From positions 744,001 through 808,000 of the forward strand of contig JAGYIT010000007.1 of assembly GCA_018402445.1 (NCBI GenBank): a stretch of 64,000 nucleotides of DNA, read 5' to 3'. The stretch comes from Akkermansiaceae bacterium (GTDB lineage: Bacteria; Verrucomicrobiota; Verrucomicrobiia; Verrucomicrobiales; Akkermansiaceae). Each line of letters starts with the position of its first letter. Positions within the stretch are counted from its first letter, which is position 1. Positions 9,231 to 17,755 of this stretch are shown piece after piece. The translations under genes were made by a program, and so were the position numbers. Under the pieces are notes generated by a model, which had not been told where the DNA came from, did no database searches, and worked only from the letters and a program-made list of their open reading frames with translations.

Positions 9231-9764
9231 ATGGGAATCCAAGATCACATGAATTCGCTCCTCCACATCCAAACGCTTGATCCCACGCGGCATGACCGCG
9301 CGAACTTCGACTGCGGCGTACCGGAGCTGAACGACTACCTCGCGCGGCGCGCACGGAAGGAGACGGATGCGGGCGTGGCGGCTTGTTTTGTGGCGACGGA
9401 GACGGAGGGTGGCTCGCAGATCGTCGGCTACTACACTCTTTCGGCAGCCACGATCACGCGCACTTCGTTGCCGGAGATCCTGGTAAAGAAGCTGCCCCGG
9501 TATTCGGAACTGCCGGCGATTTTGCTCGGACGTCTGGCGGTGGCTGCTGACAGCCATGGTAAAGGCTTTGGAACAAGGCTTCTGTACAGCGCCATGAGTC
9601 GCAGCCTAGATGCGAGCACCGAAATCGGAGCGCTGGCACTTGTGACGGATCCGAAGGACGCTGCGGCGTCAGCGTTTTACGGTCGCTTCGGATTTCAGCC
9701 TCTTGCCTCGGATCGCCTGTTCCTGCCGATGCGGGACATCAAAAATCTTCTCAGCGCTCGATGA
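9231..9764 (+). CDS. GNAT acetyltransferase, TacT-like toxin
   Basis: 177 aa from the ATG at 9231 (9249 is an equally possible start). TacT toxins acetylate the amino group of aminoacyl-tRNA and stop translation. Family marks: LDPTRHDRANFDCGVPELND at the N-terminus, GYYTLSAA, LLGRLAVAADSHGKGFG (acetyl-CoA loop, about 100-116), and AFYGRFGFQPL with the conserved Tyr near the end. The partner antitoxin type DUF1778 is encoded on the opposite strand, with the two 3' ends overlapping by 14 nt. That is unlike the usual antitoxin-toxin operon. It lies between hsdS and the first hsdR stub. Confidence 0.85.
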   Translation: MGIQDHMNSLLHIQTLDPTRHDRANFDCGVPELNDYLARRARKETDAGVAACFVATETEGGSQIVGYYTLSAATITRTSLPEILVKKLPRYSELPAILLGRLAVAADSHGKGFGTRLLYSAMSRSLDASTEIGALALVTDPKDAAASAFYGRFGFQPLASDRLFLPMRDIKNLLSAR

Positions 9765-10044
9765 CCGTCTCCCGATACAGCTTCAGCGCGTCGAGCATTT
9801 TCTTGGTCGGCTTGCGTGCCGGGGCGTTGAGTATTTCAACAAAACGGCGGGATTCCTTCTCATTGAGGCGGATCACGGTGCGTTCCTCAATCACTTCGCG
9901 AGCCTTGGTGAGCAAGTGTTCGACTGCAAAAGCCGCCAGTGAACGACCTTCCATTTCGGCGGCGAGTTCAATGGTTTCCTTGTCATGCGGACTGACCCGC
10001 GCGACGAGACGCTCTGTGCGATTTTGTTTGGTAGCAGTGCTCAC
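9751..10044 (-). CDS. DUF1778 / TacA-type antitoxin
   Basis: 97 aa, GTG start. The ribbon-helix-helix N-terminus RTERLVARVSPHDKETIELA (about 9-28) should bind operator DNA. MEGRSLAAFAVEHL and VIRLNEKESRRFVEIL, followed by a basic helical C-terminus, match DUF1778 antitoxins that neutralise TacT-type acetyltransferases. The genes are normally in one operon with the antitoxin first; here it is convergent with the GNAT gene and so needs its own promoter in 10045-10185. Confidence 0.85.
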   Translation of the reverse strand: MSTATKQNRTERLVARVSPHDKETIELAAEMEGRSLAAFAVEHLLTKAREVIEERTVIRLNEKESRRFVEILNAPARKPTKKMLDALKLYRETVIER

Positions 10045-10185
10045 AAGAGAATGTGTGCCACAGTGTCACCCATTCCGCAAGCCGGATTTTCTCTGGCAGG
10101 ATGACTTGATGCTGGGTTTTTCATGGTTTGGCGTGTTTTCACGAACTTGTGAAAGTGCCTTTTTTTGTGAAATAGGAAGAAAATC

Positions 10186-10452
10186 TTGAGCACCTACACC
10201 GAAGACCACCTAGTCGAGCAGCCTGCGATCCAGATCATGCAGCATGAGCTGGGCTGGGATGTGATGAATTGCTTCGGGGATCCGACTTCGCTGAAGCTTC
10301 GACGGACAGGGTGGGAGGTGCCGGGTAAAGCTGAAATGCTGAAAACTGAAATGCTGAAACGGAGAAAGGCGATTGAACCGTTCTTCGCCAACCATTCTTC
10401 GCCAAAGCTACGAACGGCAAAGGCTACGAAGGTCAAGGCGGTGGAGGAGCCT
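10186..10452 (+). repeat. Direct repeat unit A: hsdR start plus CTGAAA / CTACGAAGG modules
   Basis: The stub is followed by CTGAAA-rich sequence and then by TTCGCCAAAGCTACGAA and GGCTACGAAGGTCAAGGCGG. The same order recurs at 12183-12410. Together the units bracket darT-darG at a spacing of about 2.0 kb. Confidence 0.75.
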
Positions 10453-10476
10453 CGACACGACCCCATCGTCCGCTAG
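10186..10476 (+). pseudogene. hsdR 5' stub A (truncated)
   Basis: TTG start and a 96-codon frame. The first ~28 codons (TEDHLVEQPAIQIMQHEL, WDVMNC) match the start of full-length HsdR at 14561 at over 90 percent of bases, then homology stops at about 10270. The rest (AEMLKTEMLKRRKAIEPFF and a basic tail) is translated repeat sequence also present after stub B. It lacks the nuclease and helicase domains entirely, so it cannot restrict DNA. It precedes darT by 17 bases. Confidence 0.8.
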
Positions 10477-10493
10477 TTTATGATTCACCGGAT

Positions 10494-11114
10494 ATGAGCG
10501 CCAATTTCAACAACACCCTGATCTACCACATCACAGATCTTGTGAATCTGGCAGGAATCGTTGGAAGGGCTGGCCTGCACTCCGATGTGGCGATGGCATC
10601 CGAGATTCCGGAGAACATCGGCTACGCTCACATCAAGGAGAGGCGAGCGAAGGAGATCCGGGTGGATTGCTGCGGAGGGCGCTTTGTTGGGGAGTTTGTG
10701 CCGTTTTATTTCTGCCCGCGTTCGCCGATGCTCTTTACCGTGAACAAGGGGGCGACGGGTCGTGAACCGGGTTGTCAGCGAACCATCCTGCATCTGGTGT
10801 GCAGCGTGGGTGCTGCATTGGCAGCGGCGGATGATTGGGCGATCAGCGATGGCAATGCGGGAGCTCGCCACACTTCATTTTTCAAGGATACGGCGGTGCT
10901 GGGGAAGCTCGATTGGGACGCGATAAGGGCGACATCCTGGCAGGGGAAGACCCACCAGAAGTCCGCCGAACTCCTGGTGGCGGACTTTTTCCCATGGACG
11001 GCGATCCATGCGATAGGCTGCCACAACGAGGAAGTTGCGGGACAGGTTGCAGGGATTCTTGACGGAGCGGGGCATTGTCCCGTTGTATCGGTGGAACGGA
11101 ACTGGTATTACTAA
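10494..11114 (+). CDS. darT: DarT ssDNA thymidine ADP-ribosyltransferase toxin
   Basis: 206 aa, the usual DarT length (DUF4433). DarT transfers ADP-ribose from NAD to thymidines in single-stranded DNA, blocking replication, and DarTG acts in phage defence by abortive infection. The opening IYHITDLVNLAGIV is the NAD-binding His region. FVPFYFCPRSPMLFTVNKG (about 65-83) is the conserved ARTT segment, and QKSAELLVADFFPW contains the catalytic Glu at about residue 159. The macrodomain antitoxin follows 6 bases downstream. ATG start just past hsdR stub A; the promoter is not evident, so read-through from the hsd operon is possible. Confidence 0.93.
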   Translation: MSANFNNTLIYHITDLVNLAGIVGRAGLHSDVAMASEIPENIGYAHIKERRAKEIRVDCCGGRFVGEFVPFYFCPRSPMLFTVNKGATGREPGCQRTILHLVCSVGAALAAADDWAISDGNAGARHTSFFKDTAVLGKLDWDAIRATSWQGKTHQKSAELLVADFFPWTAIHAIGCHNEEVAGQVAGILDGAGHCPVVSVERNWYY

Positions 11115-11120
11115 AAAGCG

Positions 11121-12167
11121 ATGATCAAGAACTCCCAAGGAAACCTGCTCGCTGCGCCTGCCGAGGCGCTGGTGAACACCGTGAATACGAAGGGAATCAT
11201 GGGGAAAGGCATCGCCTTGCAGTTCCGGCAGGCGTTTCCCGAAATGTTCAAAGCCTATGCGAAGTCCTGCAAGGAGGAGCAGGTGGAACTGGGCAAGATG
11301 GATGTGCACGACCTAGGGGGGCTGGTGGGCGGCCCGCGCTGGATCGTGAACTTCCCGACGAAAGGGCATTGGAAATCCAAGAGCCGGATGGAGGATGTGA
11401 AAAGCGGGCTGGAGGATCTGATTGAGGTCGTGCGGAAGCTGGGGATCAAGTCCATCGCCGTGCCTCCGCTGGGTTGCGGGAACGGTGGGCTACCTTGGCG
11501 CGAGGTGAGGCCTGTGATTGAAGAGGCTTTTTCCAAAATACCCGGGGTGGAGGTTTTGCTCTACGCACCTGTGGAAACACCGGATGCGGTAGCGATGCCG
11601 AACCGGACGGAGCGCCCGAAGATGACCAAGGGGCAAGCGGCGCTGATCGCGCTGATCGACAGGTATCTGAAAGGCCTGTTGGATCCCGTGGTTTCTCTGC
11701 TGGAGGTACACAAGCTGATGTATTTCCTACAGGCGGCAGGGCAGGATCTGCGCTTGAATTTCGAGCCGAAACAAAGAGGCCCCTTTGCTTCGAACCTACG
11801 GCACGTGCTGATCCGCATGGAGTCCCACTACACGACCGGCTACGGTGACGGAAAGGATCTGCCGGATACGCGGATCGATCTATTGCCCGGGGCGATGGAG
11901 GGTGCGGAGGCTATTCTGGATGAGGGTGATCCCATTTCCGGAAGGATGGACAGGGTGGCGGAACTGATCGATGGCTACGAGGATACTTACGGGATGGAGT
12001 TATTGAGTTCCATGCACTGGGTGATGGCGCATTCGCCAGAGGCGAAGAAAGACAAAGCGGCGGCCATTGAAGGCGTTCTTTCTTGGAACGCGGCCAAGCG
12101 CGAGAGGCTCAAGCCAGATCATCTGGATAAGGCGTGGGAGCGGCTTTCTGCATTGGGTTGGTCGTAG
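11121..12167 (+). CDS. darG: DarG macrodomain antitoxin
   Basis: 348 aa. The N-terminal macrodomain (about 1-155) carries the ADP-ribose loop LVNTVNTKGIMGKGIALQF and IAVPPLGCGNGGLPW, and hydrolyses ADP-ribose off DNA, reversing DarT. The C-terminal part (about 175-348, from KMTKGQAALIALIDRYLKG) is the DarT-binding domain that neutralises toxin directly. Length and domain order match DarG. It is cotranscribed with darT (6-nt gap). 15 bases after the stop begins hsdR stub B. Confidence 0.93.
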   Translation: MIKNSQGNLLAAPAEALVNTVNTKGIMGKGIALQFRQAFPEMFKAYAKSCKEEQVELGKMDVHDLGGLVGGPRWIVNFPTKGHWKSKSRMEDVKSGLEDLIEVVRKLGIKSIAVPPLGCGNGGLPWREVRPVIEEAFSKIPGVEVLLYAPVETPDAVAMPNRTERPKMTKGQAALIALIDRYLKGLLDPVVSLLEVHKLMYFLQAAGQDLRLNFEPKQRGPFASNLRHVLIRMESHYTTGYGDGKDLPDTRIDLLPGAMEGAEAILDEGDPISGRMDRVAELIDGYEDTYGMELLSSMHWVMAHSPEAKKDKAAAIEGVLSWNAAKRERLKPDHLDKAWERLSALGWS

Positions 12168-12182
12168 CAAAACCAACCTTGC

Positions 12183-12272
12183 ATGAGCGCCTACACCGAA
12201 GACCACCTCGTCGAGCAGCCGGCGATCCAGCTCATGCAGCATGAGCTGGGGTGGGATGTGATTGCCGGGTAA
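12183..12272 (+). pseudogene. hsdR 5' stub B (29 codons)
   Basis: An ATG and 29 codons, reading TEDHLVEQPAIQLMQHEL then GWDVIAG and stop. It is nearly identical to the starts of HsdR (14561) and stub A. Homology to hsdR ends after about 80 nt. Not functional as a restriction subunit. Confidence 0.85.
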
Positions 12273-12410
12273 AACTGAAAAGCTGAAAGCTGAAATGCGA
12301 GACAGGGAGGGAGGCGATTGAACCTTTCTGGGTCAACCATTCTTCGCCAAGGCTACGAACAGCATGCGCTACGAACGGCAGAGGCTACGAAGGTCAAGGC
12401 GGTGGAGGGG
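12183..12410 (+). repeat. Direct repeat unit B: hsdR start plus CTGAAA / CTACGAAGG modules
   Basis: Same module order as 10186-10452: hsdR start, GCCGGGTAAA, CTGAAA units, GGCGATTGAAC, ACCATTCTTCGCCAA, GGCTACGAAGGTCAAGGCGG. With hsdR at 14561 it brackets the AbiE pair at a spacing of 2378 bp. Confidence 0.75.
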
Positions 12411-12629
12411 ATGGGAATTTTGAATGATGGTCCGGCGTCGCCTCTGGCTTTGCCGAGATAAGTTTTTGGGTTTTGAAAGAAAGAGGAAGCCGAACGGAAA
12501 GCTCCATGCCACTGTCGCTGCAGAATCCCTAATTTCACTAAAATAAGCAATTTCACGTTCTGCTGAAACGGTTTGTTTTGCTGAAATTAAAAAGTTGCAT
12601 GGTTTCACTGTATCCGCTAATTTCACCGC
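12273..12629. other. Gap between hsdR stub B and the AbiE pair
   Basis: About 357 bases. The first 140 are the repeat modules of unit B; the last 100 are a cluster of TTTCA/TGAAA boxes that probably form the AbiE control region. No credible gene. Confidence 0.55.
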
Positions 12630-12649
12630 GTGCTGAAACCTGCTGAAAG
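12531..12649 (+). promoter_or_regulatory. TTTCAC/GCTGAAA box cluster before the AbiEi gene
   Basis: Eight boxes occur within 120 bases: AATTTCAC or GTTTCAC at about 12531, 12549, 12602 and 12619, and the complementary GCTGAAA at about 12562, 12580, 12632 and 12642. AbiEi antitoxins are known to bind inverted repeats in their own promoter, so an autoregulatory operator is likely. The cluster runs over the presumed GTG start. Confidence 0.5.
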
Positions 12650-13733
12650 ACTGAAAGAGCGTGATCTGGAGCCGCAGTTCCGGGAAACGCTGCGCGCGTT
12701 GGTGGCGCGGGTGCCGTTTCTCAAGCTGCAGTCGCTGAAGCAAGATGTGAAACCCGGAAAGGATAGGATAGGTCGTCCGGATTGGTTGGCGGAGCTGGAA
12801 TCCGGGGGGCAGCCATGGACACTTGTGGTGGAGGGGAAGAAAAGCGGCCAACCTCGAGAGGTGAGGGGCGCTGTTTTGCAACTGAAGCATTACTTGTCCC
12901 TGCAGCCAGCGGAGAAATCGAGCCATGGGCTGGTTCTTGCGCCGTTCATTTCCGAGGAATCGGCGCGGATTTGCGTGGATGCCGGTGTGGGTTACGCGGA
13001 CTTCGCCGGTAACGCCAGGCTGTCATTCGGCCAAATTTTCATCGAGACACGGGCGGCGAAAAAGCCCACGGCTGTGAAGCGAGAGGCTAAGTCTGTTTTC
13101 TCGCCAAAGGCGGCGAGAGTGCTGCGGGTTCTGCTGCAAGGGTCGCTGCGGGCATGGAAGGTGAAAGATCTGGCGGCGGAGGCGGCGGTGAGCATCGGCC
13201 ATGTGAGCGCGGTGCGGCAGCAGCTTTTGGCAAGGGAATGGGCGGTGGAGGAAGAGGAGGGGCTGCGGATCAGCAAGCCGGACGCACTGCTGGATGCCTG
13301 GGCGGCAGAGGATGACTGGGGGAAGCGGACGGAGTCGCGGGAGTATTCCCTACTTGAGTATGACCCGGAAAAAGTGGCGGAGAAATTGGAGAAATTGCTC
13401 GGAGGGACGAGGCATGCATTTACCCAGTGGTTCGGAGCCTTTTTACGGCAGCCCTATACACTCCCGGCGCTGACAACGTTGTATGTGGAGGAATTTCCAG
13501 ATGAAGCATTACTGAAGGGAGAGCTGCGCGCACGCCGGGTGGATGGAGGGGGCAGGTTGCGGATTGTGAAGCCGAAGGACGAGGGGGTGTTCCAGTGTCT
13601 CCAGGAGATCCGGGGGAGGAAGGTGGTTTGTGATTTGCAACTTTACCTGGATGTCATCCATGCGGGCATGCGCGGGGACGAGGCGGCCCATGAACTCAGA
13701 AAGTCGGAGAATTTTTCAGGAGGCTGGAAATGA
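12630..13733 (+). CDS. AbiEi-like antitoxin of a type IV toxin-antitoxin pair
   Basis: 367 aa. An N-terminal region of about 130 aa resembles a restriction-endonuclease-like fold (PDWLAELESGG at about 50-60, then TLVVEGKKSG around 65-74, an ExK-like pattern). It is followed by a winged helix (about 150-215, RVLRVLLQGS and VSIGHVSAVRQQLL) and a long C-terminal domain. The stop overlaps the start of the nucleotidyltransferase gene by 4 nt, the AbiEi-AbiEii arrangement. The predicted role is DNA-binding autorepressor and antitoxin. The GTG start lies inside the box cluster and lacks a clear ribosome site, so the start is uncertain. Assignment rests on the pair, not on a strong family motif. Confidence 0.72.
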   Translation: MLKPAERLKERDLEPQFRETLRALVARVPFLKLQSLKQDVKPGKDRIGRPDWLAELESGGQPWTLVVEGKKSGQPREVRGAVLQLKHYLSLQPAEKSSHGLVLAPFISEESARICVDAGVGYADFAGNARLSFGQIFIETRAAKKPTAVKREAKSVFSPKAARVLRVLLQGSLRAWKVKDLAAEAAVSIGHVSAVRQQLLAREWAVEEEEGLRISKPDALLDAWAAEDDWGKRTESREYSLLEYDPEKVAEKLEKLLGGTRHAFTQWFGAFLRQPYTLPALTTLYVEEFPDEALLKGELRARRVDGGGRLRIVKPKDEGVFQCLQEIRGRKVVCDLQLYLDVIHAGMRGDEAAHELRKSENFSGGWK

Positions 13734-14557
13734 GCGGTGATCAATCCGGCTGGCAGAATTACCCGGCGGACGGCTTGGTGAATACGGAGAAAGCTTTGTT
13801 CGAGGCTTGGGATTCGTTGGAGAAATTTCACGCCGACCTCGTCGTGGTGGGTGGTTTGGCGGTTCATTATCACACCCGTGACCGGATCAATCCCCTATAT
13901 TTCGGAGCGCCGACGCTCGATGTCGATTTCGGGATCAGTCTGGGAACTGATGCCGGGATGAAGGGGACGGTTCAGTTCGACCTGCTGCAAGCCGGTTACG
14001 AAAGCGTAGAGGATCGGATGGTCAAAACGCTGGTGAACGGTGAAAAGCTCTATATCGATTTCCTGACGGAGCATCCGCCCCGGGAGCAGGGAACGCGGAA
14101 TGTCAGCGATATCATCGCTTCAATATTCCCGGGTATCAATCGTGCGCTTGAGGTGCGGGAGTATGTGGAAATCAAGGGGATCGACCGCTTCGGAGACCTG
14201 CAACGTTTTCGTATCCCGATCTGCGGGATTGGTCCCTTGCTGGTTCTCAAGCTGAACGCTTTTGCCAAACGCCGGAACGAAAAGAAGGAGAAAGATGCCT
14301 ACGATATTCTTGCAGCGGTAAGTTCCTATTCAGGAGGTGCTGCCGCAGCGATTGAAGCTTTTAAGATCGAGAAGGAAATGAACAATCCGGCGATGGAGCT
14401 AGCGCTTGAAACCCTTGGCCGTGATTTCGGCCATCCGGATGGAGATGGGCCACTGCTCGCACGTCGGTTCCGCTTTGGCTTGGCTCAAGAGACGGAAGGA
14501 GGATTGCGTTTACGGACGGATCTTGTTGGGATCGCAAAGGAATTACTCGGAGAATAG
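13730..14557 (+). CDS. AbiEii-like nucleotidyltransferase toxin
   Basis: 275 aa. A minimal nucleotidyltransferase core is visible: VVVGGLAVHYH at about 39-49, then TLDVDFGIS with the metal-binding D64 and D66. Around residue 180 LKLNAFAKRRNEKKEKDAYD has the K-R-KD pattern of AbiEii and related proteins. AbiEii-type toxins are GTP-dependent or tRNA-modifying nucleotidyltransferases that arrest growth reversibly on phage infection. The start is the ATGA overlap with the AbiEi-like gene. Full-length hsdR begins 3 bases after the stop. The substrate cannot be predicted. Confidence 0.75.
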   Translation: MSGDQSGWQNYPADGLVNTEKALFEAWDSLEKFHADLVVVGGLAVHYHTRDRINPLYFGAPTLDVDFGISLGTDAGMKGTVQFDLLQAGYESVEDRMVKTLVNGEKLYIDFLTEHPPREQGTRNVSDIIASIFPGINRALEVREYVEIKGIDRFGDLQRFRIPICGIGPLLVLKLNAFAKRRNEKKEKDAYDILAAVSSYSGGAAAAIEAFKIEKEMNNPAMELALETLGRDFGHPDGDGPLLARRFRFGLAQETEGGLRLRTDLVGIAKELLGE

Positions 14558-14560
14558 ACC

Positions 14561-17500
14561 ATGGCGAACGCCTGCACCGAAGACCACCTAGTCGAACAGC
14601 CCGCGATCCAGCTCATGCAACATGAGCTGGAGTGGGATGTGATGAATTGCTACGGGGAGTGGGTTGGGGGAACGAGTAATCTCGGGCGGGAGGGGAAGCG
14701 GGAGGTTGTTCTGACGGGACGGCTTAAGGCGGCGCTGCTTTCCCTGAATCCGGATCTGCCGGAGGAGGCGATCGTTGGGGCGGTGGAGGAGCTTTCGCGG
14801 GACAGGACGGCGCTGAGCTTGGTGGAGGCGAACCGGGAAATCGACAAGCTGCTGAAAGGCGGGGTGACGGTGAAATTCCCCGACAAGGAAAACGGCGGGC
14901 AGCGGGTGGAGGTGGTGGCTGTGATCGATTGGGAGGTGCCGGAGAACAATGATTTCCTGCTGGCCTCGCAGTTCTGGGTGGCGGGGGCGCTGTATCTGAA
15001 ACGGCCGGATCTGATCGGTTTCGTGAACGGCCTGCCGCTGGTGCTGATGGAACTCAAAGCTCCGGGCGAGAATGTGCGGCAGGGTTACGACAAGAACATC
15101 GCGGACTACAAGGGGACGATCCCGCAGCTTTTCCACTACAACGCGCTGATCATCGTATCCAACGGCGTGCAGAGCAAGATCGGCAGCCTGACGGCGAAGT
15201 GGGAACACTACGGGGATTGGAAAAAGGCGGTGAGCGAGGAGGAGGCTCCGGACATTTCCCTGAACACCCTGCTGCGCGGGACTTGTGATAAGGGGCGGCT
15301 GCTGGATCTGGTCGAAAACTTTTCCCGCTTCTCCGATGAGAAGGGGAAGACGCAGAAGCTGGTGGCGAGGAACCATCAGTTCCTGGGGGTGAACCGGGCG
15401 GTGGAAGCTTTGCGCGTTTCCAAAGACGGACGGATCGGTGTGTTTTGGCACACGCAGGGATCGGGGAAAAGTTACTCGATGGTATTCTTCGCGGAGAAGG
15501 TGTTCCGCAAGATCAAGGGGAACTGGACCTTCGTGGTGATCACGGATAGGATGGAGCTGGATCGGCAGATCTCCGATACCTTCGCGAACTGCGGGGCGGC
15601 GAACGGCAAGAACTCGAAGGCGACGAGCGCGAGCCATCTGCGGGAGCTGCTGACGGCGGATCACCGGTATGTGTTCACGCTGATCCATAAGTTCCGGACG
15701 GAGCCGGGAACGCTGCATCCGGTGCTCTCGGAGCGGGATGACATCATCGTGCTGACGGATGAGGCGCACCGCAGCCAATACGATACGCTGGCGATGAACA
15801 TGCGCACGGCGCTGCCGAACGCGAAGTTCGTGGCATTCACGGGAACCCCGCTGATCGCCGGCGAGGAGAGGACGCGGGAGGTCTTCGGCGAATACGTGAG
15901 CGTCTATGATTTCAAGCAGTCCGTGGAGGACGGGGCGACGGTACCGCTCTTCTACGAGAACCGGACGAAGGAGCTGGAGATCACGAACCCGGAGCTGAAC
16001 GAGGAGATCTACAAGACCATCGAGGACGCGGGGCTGGACGAGGATCAGGAGGAGAAGCTCAAGAAGGTGCTCGGGCAGAAATATCATCTCATCACCCGCG
16101 ACGACAGACTGGACGAGGTGGCGAAGGACATCGTGCACCATTTCCTGAACCGCGGCTACCAGGGCAAGGCGATGGTGGTATCCATCGACAAGCTGACGAC
16201 CCTGCGGATGTTCGAAAAGGTCAAGGCGGAGTGGAACGCGGAGACGGCACGGGTAAGCGAACGGCTGGCGAAGATGAGCCCGCTGATGCCGGAATACGAA
16301 GAACTGAACGCGCGGCTCAAGAATCTGGTGGAGACGGATATGGCGGTGGTCGTCTCACCGGGGCAGAACGAGATCACGGAGATGGCGGCGAAGGGATTCG
16401 ATATCCTGCCGCACCGGGAGCGGATGGTGAAAGAGGATCTGGAGGAGAAGTTCAAGAATCCGGAGGATAAGTTCCGCCTGGTCTTCGTTTGCGCGATGTG
16501 GCTCACGGGATTCGATGCGCCGAGCTGCTCGACCCTCTATCTCGACAAGCCGATGCGCGGCCACACGCTGATGCAGACCATCGCCCGCGCGAACCGGGTC
16601 TATGGCGACAAGGTGAACGGCCTGATCGTGGACTACGCGAATGTTTTCCAGGAACTGGAGAAGGCGCTCGCGATCTACGGAGCGGGCGGCAGCGGCGGGG
16701 AGCTGCCGGTGAAGGATAAGACCGAATTGGTGAAAGCGCTGAAAATCGCGCTGGAGCAGGTGACGGAGTATTGCCGGAAACAGAATGTGGATCTGGAGGC
16801 GATCCCGAACTCCTCGGACAAGCTTTTCATCCCAGCGGTGAACCAACTGATGCGCACGGACGAGGTGCGGGACGAGTTCCTAAGCCAATCCAATGATGTC
16901 GCGAGGCTCTACAAGGCGGTGATGCCTGATCCGGTGATCCCGTTGCTGGCACCGAAGGCACAGCTGATCGCGGAACTGGCGAAGACGATACGGGCGCAGA
17001 AAGACCCGGTGAACATCACGGAGGTGATGGAGAAGATCTCCGGCGTGCTGGATGGGGCGATCGTGACGACGGCGAAGGAAGAACCGGGTGCGCCTGCGAA
17101 GACAATCGACCTGAGCAAGATCGACTTCGGGGCGCTGGCGAGGAAGTTCGAGAAGAGCAAGACGAAGAACATCGAGGCGCAGCAACTGCGGGCGCTGATC
17201 GAGCGGAAGCTGGACAACCTGATCCGCCTGAACGCGAGCCGTTACGATTTCCTCGACCGCTTCCAGAAGATGATCGAGGCATACAACAGCGGGGCGCTGA
17301 GCATCGAGCAGTTGTTCGCAGATCTGGTGACCTTTACGCAGGATCTGAGCGAAGAAGAGCAGAGGCACCTGCGGGAGAACGTCAGCGAGGAAGAGCTGGC
17401 GGTCTTCGATATCCTGACAAGGCCGGGACCGGATCTTTCCCCGCACGAGACGGAGGCGATCAAGAAGGTTTGCCGTGACTTGCTGGCAAAGCTGAAGACC

Positions 17501-17698
17501 GAGAAGCTGGTGCTGGAATGGAGAACCAAACGCACGACCCGCGCGGCGGTGCGGGTGGAAATCGAGAAGATGCTGGATTCCGGACTCCCGGAGAAATACA
17601 CGACCGAACTGTTCGAATCCAAATGCGGCGCGCTCTTCCAGCACGTGCTGGAGAAATATCCGGATCAGGGGGCGAGTGTTTACGGAGAGGCGAGCTGA
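14561..17698 (+). CDS. hsdR: Type I restriction endonuclease subunit R
   Basis: 1045 aa, complete. Residues 1-28 are the segment copied in stubs A and B. The nuclease site is D150 (PDLIGF) with E164-x-K166 (LVLMELKAP). The translocase motor has Walker A TQGSGKSYS at about 298-306, DEAH at 400-403 and TGTPL further on. A helical C-terminus for HsdM contact follows. With HsdM and HsdS it translocates unmodified DNA and cuts far from the site. It is separated from hsdS by over 5 kb of toxin-antitoxin modules; whether it is still transcribed from the hsdM promoter or from the AbiE promoter is not visible. No break in the frame. Confidence 0.97.
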   Translation: MANACTEDHLVEQPAIQLMQHELEWDVMNCYGEWVGGTSNLGREGKREVVLTGRLKAALLSLNPDLPEEAIVGAVEELSRDRTALSLVEANREIDKLLKGGVTVKFPDKENGGQRVEVVAVIDWEVPENNDFLLASQFWVAGALYLKRPDLIGFVNGLPLVLMELKAPGENVRQGYDKNIADYKGTIPQLFHYNALIIVSNGVQSKIGSLTAKWEHYGDWKKAVSEEEAPDISLNTLLRGTCDKGRLLDLVENFSRFSDEKGKTQKLVARNHQFLGVNRAVEALRVSKDGRIGVFWHTQGSGKSYSMVFFAEKVFRKIKGNWTFVVITDRMELDRQISDTFANCGAANGKNSKATSASHLRELLTADHRYVFTLIHKFRTEPGTLHPVLSERDDIIVLTDEAHRSQYDTLAMNMRTALPNAKFVAFTGTPLIAGEERTREVFGEYVSVYDFKQSVEDGATVPLFYENRTKELEITNPELNEEIYKTIEDAGLDEDQEEKLKKVLGQKYHLITRDDRLDEVAKDIVHHFLNRGYQGKAMVVSIDKLTTLRMFEKVKAEWNAETARVSERLAKMSPLMPEYEELNARLKNLVETDMAVVVSPGQNEITEMAAKGFDILPHRERMVKEDLEEKFKNPEDKFRLVFVCAMWLTGFDAPSCSTLYLDKPMRGHTLMQTIARANRVYGDKVNGLIVDYANVFQELEKALAIYGAGGSGGELPVKDKTELVKALKIALEQVTEYCRKQNVDLEAIPNSSDKLFIPAVNQLMRTDEVRDEFLSQSNDVARLYKAVMPDPVIPLLAPKAQLIAELAKTIRAQKDPVNITEVMEKISGVLDGAIVTTAKEEPGAPAKTIDLSKIDFGALARKFEKSKTKNIEAQQLRALIERKLDNLIRLNASRYDFLDRFQKMIEAYNSGALSIEQLFADLVTFTQDLSEEEQRHLRENVSEEELAVFDILTRPGPDLSPHETEAIKKVCRDLLAKLKTEKLVLEWRTKRTTRAAVRVEIEKMLDSGLPEKYTTELFESKCGALFQHVLEKYPDQGASVYGEAS

Positions 17699-17747
17699 AG
17701 CTCGCGGTCCGTTGGTGATTCACACGATGGGCGACCGGAGATCGCCC
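17690..17747 (+). terminator. Hairpins at the hsdR 3' end
   Basis: A perfect GCGAGC-TGAA-GCTCGC stem contains the hsdR stop codon in its loop (17690-17705). A second stem GGGCGA/TCGCCC (17729-17747) is followed by CCACGTTTT. The T tract is poor, so this is only a possible terminator between convergent hsdR and pyrE. Confidence 0.35.
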
Positions 17748-17755
17748 CCACGTTT

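Noticed and set aside
14588..16141. 517-codon open frame antisense to hsdR
   Set aside because: Arg- and His-rich shadow of a real GC-rich gene with no domain; hsdR covers it completely.
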